Shown in pieces: positions 1 through 10,254 of a DNA stretch of 10,254 nucleotides (position 1 is the first letter of the stretch; each line of letters opens with the position of its first letter). The position numbers and the translations under genes were made by a program. The notes below the pieces were generated by a model, which worked only from the letters and a program-made list of their open reading frames with translations, was not told the origin of the DNA and searched no databases. The DNA is taken from assembly GCA_946478635.1 (NCBI GenBank), contig CAMLCX010000144.1, positions 1-10,254 on the forward strand. Reading direction: 5' to 3'. The DNA is from an uncultured Pseudomonadota bacterium (GTDB taxonomy: Bacteria > Desulfobacterota_B > Binatia > UBA9968).

Positions 1-1485
<1,485 letters not shown>

Positions 1486-1488
1486 TGG

Positions 1489-5592
<4,104 letters not shown>

Positions 5593-5629
5593 GCGTACTC
5601 CCTTGTCGAACTTTCGGTCAACGATCCAG

Positions 5630-5654
5630 AAATAAAAAACCGACAGGACTGCCG
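5630..5654 (-). terminator. terminator-like hairpin (possible attenuator) between rplL and rpoB
   Basis: In transcript orientation, arms CGGCAG and CUGUCG (5649-5654 and 5641-5646) form 6 bp with one G.U pair around a very small loop. One G and then the tract UUUUUUAUUU (5639-5630) follow. The hairpin starts about 9 nt after the rplL stop codon, and the rpoB start is about 40 nt further on. The stem is short, so termination would probably be partial. In E. coli a partial terminator is known in the same intergenic position; that this one acts the same way is inference. Confidence 0.45.
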
Positions 5655-5663
5655 CTGATCGAT

Positions 5664-6038
5664 TTACTTGATCTCGACTTTGGCGCCCTGCTCCTCGAGC
5701 TTTTTCTTGATCGTCTCGGCCTCGGCCTTGGCGACCGCTTCCTTAACCGGCTTAGGCGCACCATCGACGAGATCCTTTGCTTCCTTCAACCCGAGACCCG
5801 TGAGCTCGCGAACAACCTTGATGACCTGAATCTTCTTCTCGCCGACTTCGGCCAGAATGACATTGAATTCGGTCTTCTCTTCAACAGCCGCCGCGGGCCC
5901 CGCCGCCGCAGCCACCGCAACCGGCGCCGCCGCACTCACACCCAATTCCGCCTCGAGTTCCTTGACCAGCGCAGCAGCATCCATCAGCGTCATGTTCTTA
6001 ATAAAGTCCTTCACTTGTTCTTTCGATACGCCTTCCAT
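5664..6038 (-). CDS. rplL: 50S ribosomal protein L7/L12
   Basis: L7/L12 is the multicopy stalk protein that recruits and activates translational GTPases such as EF-Tu and EF-G. The 124 residues match the usual length. The N-terminal dimerisation and L10-binding helices span about 1-35 ([26 protein letters not shown]). An Ala/Pro-rich flexible hinge occupies about 36-52. The globular C-terminal domain is about 55-124, with the conserved factor-binding stretch [20 protein letters not shown] and the following GAPKPVKE. The start at 6038 is preceded by a G-rich Shine-Dalgarno (AGGGGGA) only a few bases from ATG. It lies 36 nt after rplJ, which encodes its anchoring partner L10. It is intact. Confidence 0.98.
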   Translation of the reverse strand: MEGVSKEQVKDFIKNMTLMDAAALVKELEAELGVSAAAPVAVAAAAGPAAAVEEKTEFNVILAEVGEKKIQVIKVVRELTGLGLKEAKDLVDGAPKPVKEAVAKAEAETIKKKLEEQGAKVEIK

Positions 6039-6074
6039 AAATCCCCCTTTTTAAATTGTTTGAATTTGTTGGTG

Positions 6075-6617
6075 TTACTCGGCCTTTGTCTTACGAAGGG
6101 ACTCCATCAATCTCACGACCCGGGCTCCCGGTTCCTGAATCAAGCGGACAAGCTGTGTCGCCGGCGCGTTGATCATCGCCAACAATCTGGCCTGGAGCTC
6201 GGGCTTGCTCGGCATCTGAGACAAGATCTTGACGCCGGCGGTGTCCATGAATTTTCCCTCGAACACTCCGCCCTTGATTCTGAGCTTGTCGTTATCGTCG
6301 GCGAATTTGATCAGCGCCTTGGACAGCACCACCGGGTCGTCATAAGCGAAGACCCAGCCGTTGGGACCCTCGAGCAATTTTTCGAGGTCGCCAAAGACGG
6401 TATTTCCCAGCGCACGACGGACTAACGTGTTCTTAATCACCTGGTACTCGCCCGATGCCTGGCGAATCTCGCGCCGTAGTCGAGTGATTTGCGCCACACT
6501 TAGACCGCGATACTCAGTAACAATGGCCATCTTGGCCGATTTGAGCCGCTGATGTATGGCGGCAACCGTTTCGGCTTTCTCGCCATGACTGGCACGGACA
6601 ACTTCCATTTCCGACAT
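6075..6617 (-). CDS. rplJ: 50S ribosomal protein L10
   Basis: L10 anchors L7/L12 dimers to 23S rRNA at the stalk base. The protein has 180 residues, slightly longer than E. coli L10 (165). The N-terminal rRNA-binding domain shows the typical AIVTEYRGLSVAQITRLRRE and GEYQVIKNTLVRRAL segments. The C-terminal half ends in the helical region that carries L12 dimers. I chose ATG at 6617 because AGGAG lies 6 nt upstream (6624-6628); a second ATG three codons later is possible but worse placed. The spacer from rplA is only 55 nt and carries inverted repeats right up to the Shine-Dalgarno. In E. coli the L10-L12 complex represses translation by binding the rplJ leader, so control may act here too; that is inference. 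Confidence 0.97.
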   Translation of the reverse strand: MSEMEVVRASHGEKAETVAAIHQRLKSAKMAIVTEYRGLSVAQITRLRREIRQASGEYQVIKNTLVRRALGNTVFGDLEKLLEGPNGWVFAYDDPVVLSKALIKFADDNDKLRIKGGVFEGKFMDTAGVKILSQMPSKPELQARLLAMINAPATQLVRLIQEPGARVVRLMESLRKTKAE

Positions 6618-6629
6618 TCCAAACTCCTG

Positions 6630-6646
6630 AACGCCCAGGGGGCGTT
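6630..6646 (-). promoter_or_regulatory. hairpin immediately before the rplJ Shine-Dalgarno
   Basis: Perfect 7-bp arms AACGCCC and GGGCGTT with a 3-nt CCT loop end one base before the AGGAG of rplJ (6624-6628). It lies within the 55-nt rplA-rplJ spacer. No U-tract follows, so it is not an intrinsic terminator. Its position suggests control of ribosome access, possibly by L10 as in other bacteria, but no L10-specific motif could be confirmed by eye. Confidence 0.45.
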
Positions 6647-6656
6647 ATTCGAATCG

Positions 6657-6668
6657 AACGCTTGCGTT
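6657..6668 (-). repeat. inverted repeat sharing arms with the rplJ leader hairpin
   Basis: AACGC and GCGTT arms are separated by only two bases, directly after the rplA stop codon. Each arm can also pair with an arm of the hairpin at 6630-6646, which has the same five-base cores. The alternative pairing of 6657-6661 with 6642-6646 would open the downstream hairpin. The two-base loop makes this element weak by itself. Confidence 0.35.
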
Positions 6669-6672
6669 TTTA

Positions 6673-7371
6673 CTAGGCGGCCATCGCTCTGATCTGGGTT
6701 AGATCGATTTTGATCCCTGGCCCCATCGTAGTCGTCACGGTCACGCCCCTGACGTAGTTGCCCTTGGCGGATGCAGGTTTGGCGCGCAGAACGGACATGA
6801 GCACGGCCCGTGCGTTTTCGATCAGCTGATCAGGCCCGAACGAGGCTTTACCGACGGGCACATGAACGATTCCGGCTTTGTCAACGCGATATTCCAATTT
6901 ACCGGCTTTGATCTCCTTGACGGCTTTGCCGATATCCATGCTGACGGTCCCGGTCTTTGGATTGGGCATGAGCCCGCGCGGACCGAGAACCTTGCCGATA
7001 CGGCCCACTGCAGCCATCATGTCGGGCGTGGCGACGGCCTTGTCGAATTCCAACCATCCTTCGCTGATTTTCTTGATCAGCTCGTCGCTCCCGACAAAAT
7101 CGGCCCCCGCGTCCTGCGCCTCCTTCTCCTTATCCCCCTTCGCGAATGCGAGAACACGCACAGCTTTGCCCATCCCGTGCGGCAACGTCACCGTGCCGCG
7201 GATGTTCTGGTCCGCCTGGCGCGGATCGACACCCAAGCGAATGCACAGCTCCACAGTCTCGTCGAACTTTGCGCGCGCCGTTTCCTTGGCGAGGCGCAGG
7301 CTCTCTTCCAGCAAATAACGTTGATTGCGATCGACCTTGGCGAGTGCGTTTCGATAACCTTTTCCACTCAT
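6673..7371 (-). CDS. rplA: 50S ribosomal protein L1
   Basis: L1 forms the mobile stalk that moves deacylated tRNA out of the E site, and in many bacteria it represses translation of its own mRNA. With ATG at 7371 the protein has 232 residues (E. coli 234) and begins [14 protein letters not shown]. The signature [13 protein letters not shown] lies at 126-138 and is followed by [13 protein letters not shown]. The C-terminus [14 protein letters not shown] is typical. An in-frame ATG 20 codons upstream (7431) is rejected: it adds non-homologous residues, and an AGAGGA Shine-Dalgarno sits just before the ATG at 7371. It follows rplK after 75 nt and precedes rplJ by 55 nt. It is intact. Confidence 0.97.
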   Translation of the reverse strand: MSGKGYRNALAKVDRNQRYLLEESLRLAKETARAKFDETVELCIRLGVDPRQADQNIRGTVTLPHGMGKAVRVLAFAKGDKEKEAQDAGADFVGSDELIKKISEGWLEFDKAVATPDMMAAVGRIGKVLGPRGLMPNPKTGTVSMDIGKAVKEIKAGKLEYRVDKAGIVHVPVGKASFGPDQLIENARAVLMSVLRAKPASAKGNYVRGVTVTTTMGPGIKIDLTQIRAMAA

Positions 7372-7374
7372 AAC

Positions 7375-7381
7375 TTCCTCT
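7375..7381 (-). promoter_or_regulatory. Shine-Dalgarno deciding the rplA start
   Basis: AGAGGAA lies 3 nt from the ATG at 7371. It supports this start over the longer in-frame alternative at 7431. Confidence 0.7.
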
Positions 7382-7414
7382 AATCTATTCAAATAGCGCG
7401 AGTCGCATGCAAGT

Positions 7415-7436
7415 GGACATCGACAACTCAATGTCC
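7415..7436 (-). promoter_or_regulatory. hairpin in rplK-rplA spacer
   Basis: Arms GGACAU and AUGUCC extend inward by U.G, G-C and A-U, giving about 9 bp closed by a GUUG tetraloop. It starts about 10 nt after the rplK stop and lies 43 nt before the rplA start. No U-tract follows. It could be an mRNA-stability or L1-responsive element; the role is unknown. Confidence 0.4.
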
Positions 7437-7446
7437 CGGTAAAATT

Positions 7447-7872
7447 TTAACCTTCGACTTCCAAACCCAAGCTTCGGGCCGTGCCTTCAATGGATTTTTC
7501 CGCGGCTGCCAAATCTTTCGCGGTAAGATCTTTAAACTTTAATTCGGCGATTTGTCTGACCTGAGCACGAGTGACTCTACCTGCCTTCGTTTTGCCCGGC
7601 TCTGACGACCCCTTTTCTAGACCAGCGGCCTTCTTAAGCAACACTGAAGCGGGCGGCGTCTTGGTAACAAACGTAAATGACCGATCAGCATAGACCGTAA
7701 TAATCACCGGTGTGATCATCCCTTGCTGGGCCTGCGTAGCGGCGTTAAACGCCTTGCAAAACTCCATGATATTGACGCCGCGCTGACCAAGCGCGGGGCC
7801 CACAGGCGGGCTCGGATTTGCCTGACCAGCCGGAATTTGCAATTTGATCTCGCCAATGACTTTCTTAGCCAT
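7447..7872 (-). CDS. rplK: 50S ribosomal protein L11
   Basis: L11 binds the GTPase-associated region of 23S rRNA and is the target region for thiostrepton-type antibiotics; in many bacteria it is needed for RelA activation. The 141 residues match E. coli (142). The N-terminal domain starts [16 protein letters not shown] and contains the proline-rich segment [20 protein letters not shown] at 19-38. The C-terminal rRNA-binding domain (about 72-141) contains [15 protein letters not shown] and ends LGLEVEG. The start at 7872 follows the nusG stop by only 18 nt, with purine-rich AAGGA and AGG stretches between. E. coli has an L1-binding mRNA site and a promoter before rplK; this spacer leaves little room for either. 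It is intact. Confidence 0.98.
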   Translation of the reverse strand: MAKKVIGEIKLQIPAGQANPSPPVGPALGQRGVNIMEFCKAFNAATQAQQGMITPVIITVYADRSFTFVTKTPPASVLLKKAAGLEKGSSEPGKTKAGRVTRAQVRQIAELKFKDLTAKDLAAAEKSIEGTARSLGLEVEG

Positions 7873-7890
7873 TACAACCTATCCTTCGGT

Positions 7891-8421
7891 TTAGTTGCGT
7901 TCCACCTGCACGAACTCAAGCTCCACGGGTGTTGCTCGCCCAAATATGCTAATCAAAACCCTGAGCTTGCCCTTGTCCGGCTTCACTTCTTCGACAACGC
8001 CATTAAAATCAGCAAAGGGACCATCAACAACTTTCACATTCTCACCCACGGAGAACAAAACCCGAGGCTTGGGTTTGATCGCGCCCTCTTCCATTTGCTG
8101 CGTGATCGCCCGAACCTCCTCATCACTCACCGGCGGCGGATTGATGCTTCCACCGACGAAACCGGTAATTTTCGGAGTTTCTTTAACGACGTGCCAGGTA
8201 TCGTCGCTCAATTCCATCTGAACCAGGATATAGCCGGGAAAGAACTTTCGTGATGAGGTTTTCTTTTTACCCTTAACGAGCTCAACAACTTTTTCAACCG
8301 GCACCAAAATCTCGCCGAACAAATCCTGCTTGCTGAGCGTTTTCACCCGCTCTTCAAGCGCTGCTTTGGCTTTTTGCTCGTAGCCAGAAAACGTGTGAAC
8401 GATGTACCACTGTTTTGCCAT
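7891..8421 (-). CDS. nusG: transcription termination/antitermination factor NusG
   Basis: NusG binds the RNA polymerase clamp, suppresses or modulates pausing, and links polymerase to Rho or to ribosomal protein S10. The 176 residues are close to the E. coli length (181). The NGN domain (about 1-110) starts AKQWYIVHTFSGYEQKAK and contains the conserved FPGYILVQM at 61-69 and the TPKITGFVGG loop at 82-91. The C-terminal KOW domain (about 124-176) contains VGENVKVVDGPFADFNGVV. It lies 18 nt after secE and 18 nt before rplK, the standard order. The Shine-Dalgarno is modest (AAGG about 9 nt from ATG). No insertion domain is seen, so this is housekeeping NusG rather than a specialised paralogue. 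Confidence 0.98.
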   Translation of the reverse strand: MAKQWYIVHTFSGYEQKAKAALEERVKTLSKQDLFGEILVPVEKVVELVKGKKKTSSRKFFPGYILVQMELSDDTWHVVKETPKITGFVGGSINPPPVSDEEVRAITQQMEEGAIKPKPRVLFSVGENVKVVDGPFADFNGVVEEVKPDKGKLRVLISIFGRATPVELEFVQVERN

Positions 8422-8439
8422 AAGGGAGAACCTTACAGA

Positions 8440-8655
8440 TCACCCAATAATGGCCTGAATGGCTTTCGTCAAAGCCAGATCGACCATTGCCAAATAAACC
8501 GAAATCAATAAAACGACGACGATAACTACGAGCGTTGCCGCGTAAGTTTCCTTACGCGAAGGCCAATGAACTTTCTTCAGCTCCTGCCAGGACTCCTTGA
8601 TGAATTCTATGCCATTTTGGAACCCGTCTTGAAGCTTTTGAATCCAATCCCCCAT
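8440..8655 (-). CDS. secE: preprotein translocase subunit SecE
   Basis: SecE is the small membrane clamp of the SecYEG protein-export channel. The 71 residues give the short, single-span form; E. coli SecE has three spans. An N-terminal amphipathic helix covers about 10-30. The conserved cytoplasmic segment ELKKVHWPSRKET is at 25-37, followed by one transmembrane helix at about 39-58 (TLVVIVVVLLISVYLAM). It lies between tRNA-Trp and nusG, as in many bacteria. The ATG at 8655 has no convincing Shine-Dalgarno: upstream is a G/T-rich stretch, only 24 nt from the tRNA 3' end. No other upstream start exists in frame before a stop. Confidence 0.95.
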   Translation of the reverse strand: MGDWIQKLQDGFQNGIEFIKESWQELKKVHWPSRKETYAATLVVIVVVLLISVYLAMVDLALTKAIQAIIG

Positions 8656-8679
8656 TGATTACACCACAGCAAAGTATTC

Positions 8680-8756
8680 TGGCGGGTCAGGCAGGACTCG
8701 AACCTGCAACATCCGGATTTGGAGTCCGGCGCTCTACCAATTAGAGCTACTGACCC
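8680..8756 (-). tRNA. tRNA-Trp (anticodon CCA)
   Basis: The cloverleaf folds fully. The acceptor stem is GGGTCAG/CTGACCC (7 bp), the D-stem GCTC/GAGC, the anticodon stem CCGGA/TCCGG with loop CTCCAAA (anticodon CCA), and the T-stem GCAGG/CCTGC with loop TTCGAGT. The discriminator base is G, a tryptophan identity element in bacteria, and the 3' CCA is encoded (8680-8682). The D-loop has 9 bases and begins with U where A14 is usual. The gene sits 13 nt after rpmG and 24 nt before secE, so it must be cut out of a transcript shared with both. Confidence 0.97.
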
Positions 8757-8769
8757 CCTGTATCCTTAG

Positions 8770-8922
8770 TTAGACCTTGACCTCGCGATGCAGGGTGTGG
8801 CTCCGGCAAGAAGCGCAAAACTTCTTAAGGGATAATTTTTCAGTGGTTGTCTTACGGTTCTTCGTTGACGTGTAGTTCTTGCGCTTACATTTGTCGCAAG
8901 CGAATCCTATGAGTTCCCGCAT
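8770..8922 (-). CDS. rpmG: 50S ribosomal protein L33 (zinc-binding form)
   Basis: A small ribosomal protein of 50 residues. It starts MRELIGFACDKCKRKNYTST and ends SHTLHREVKV. Two CxxC pairs, C9/C12 and C36/C39, make this the zinc-ribbon (C+) form, unlike E. coli L33, which lacks the cysteines. The start at 8922 has a purine-rich AAGGTGG about 5 nt upstream. It lies 22 nt after tuf and 13 nt before tRNA-Trp, the common tuf-rpmG-trnW-secE order. C+ L33 paralogues in some bacteria respond to zinc supply; here the housekeeping position suggests the constitutive copy. Confidence 0.95.
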   Translation of the reverse strand: MRELIGFACDKCKRKNYTSTKNRKTTTEKLSLKKFCASCRSHTLHREVKV

Positions 8923-8944
8923 AAGCCCACCTTTCTCGCCACAC

Positions 8945-10135
<1,191 letters not shown>

Positions 10136-10140
10136 CTCAT

Positions 10141-10146
10141 CCTCCT
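10141..10146 (-). promoter_or_regulatory. strong Shine-Dalgarno of tuf
   Basis: A perfect AGGAGG lies 5 nt before the tuf ATG. It is the strongest ribosome binding site in the window. I see no convincing -35/-10 promoter in the 70 nt between tRNA-Thr and tuf, which fits read-through from the tRNA. Confidence 0.75.
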
Positions 10147-10181
10147 ATTGATTTGCCAATCACAAATTTAACAAAATTTAG

Positions 10182-10220
10182 TCCCGCTCACCCGGCTCCA
10201 GGCAAAGCCCAGGAGCGGGA
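10182..10220 (-). repeat. inverted repeat joining the tRNA-Thr T-arm to its trailer
   Basis: Perfect 8-bp arms TCCCGCTC and GAGCGGGA (10213-10220 and 10182-10189) are separated by 23 nt. The upstream arm lies inside the tRNA (T-loop end, 3' T-stem and first acceptor base); the downstream arm lies in the trailer. A second, competing hairpin of about 8 bp with one bulged base and a UUU loop spans 10196-10215. No proper U-tract follows, only CUAAAUUUUGUU. It could be a processing-related or weak terminator structure, or chance in GC-rich sequence. Confidence 0.4.
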
Positions 10221-10254
10221 TCGAACCGCCGACCTCGTCCTTACCAAGGACGTG
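10206..10254 (-). tRNA. tRNA-Thr (anticodon GGT), 3' part, cut by window edge
   Basis: Visible from about tRNA position 25 to the discriminator. The anticodon stem is CGTCC/GGACG with loop TTGGTAA, giving anticodon GGT (threonine). The variable loop is AGGTC. The T-stem is GGCGG/CCGCT (one G.U pair) with loop TTCGATC. The 3' acceptor strand is CCTGGGC, followed by a U discriminator. No CCA is encoded, so it must be added by the CCA-adding enzyme, unlike tRNA-Trp in this window. A tRNA-Thr(GGU) directly before tuf matches the tRNA-tufB arrangement of E. coli. Confidence 0.93.

Noticed and set aside
7372..7431. Longer rplA with a 20-residue N-terminal extension
   Set aside because: The extension is unlike L1, would include the intergenic hairpin, and lacks a good Shine-Dalgarno, whereas ATG at 7371 has AGAGGA and gives the family length.
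10136..10205. A possible sigma-70 promoter before tuf in the A/T-rich stretch
   Set aside because: No pair of -35 and -10 boxes with proper spacing could be picked out; AT-richness alone is not enough.

Overview
The window is a conserved bacterial transcription/translation gene block, read entirely from the minus strand. In transcription order (high to low coordinates) it runs: 3' half of tRNA-Thr(GGU), tuf, rpmG, tRNA-Trp(CCA), secE, nusG, rplK, rplA, rplJ, rplL, rpoB, and the 5' third of rpoC, which leaves the window at base 1. No plus-strand gene, mobile element, CRISPR array or rRNA is visible. The long plus-strand reading frames are antisense shadows of rpoB and its neighbours.

The protein sequences suggest a proteobacterium-like organism with moderately GC-rich DNA. 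RpoB (1367 residues) carries the extra lobe segments known from proteobacterial beta subunits. Its N-terminus, with a segment reading [17 protein letters not shown], recalls deltaproteobacterial and related uncultured soil lineages. L33 is the zinc-binding CxxC/CxxC form. I would place it near the former Deltaproteobacteria or allied phyla, with low confidence below that level.

Region by region: 10136-10254 holds the tRNA-Thr end and the tuf leader with a very strong Shine-Dalgarno. 8440-10135 is the tuf-rpmG-trnW-secE cluster, with a tRNA gene tightly wedged between two protein genes. 5664-8421 holds nusG and the ribosomal stalk/L1-arm proteins L11, L1, L10 and L7/L12. 1-5592 encodes the catalytic beta and beta' subunits of RNA polymerase. 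Spacers are short (13 to 75 nt), so the genes are probably largely co-transcribed and then cut at the tRNAs.

Together the genes supply elongation factor Tu, ribosomal stalk and L1-stalk proteins, the SecE part of the protein-export channel, elongation factor NusG and the core of RNA polymerase. The parts less predictable from gene content are the spacers. There is a switch-like set of inverted repeats just before the rplJ ribosome binding site, a terminator-like hairpin with a U-tract between rplL and rpoB, a hairpin between rplK and rplA, and an inverted repeat linking the tRNA-Thr T-arm to its own trailer. I see no novel biological system here; the coding content is ordinary and intact.
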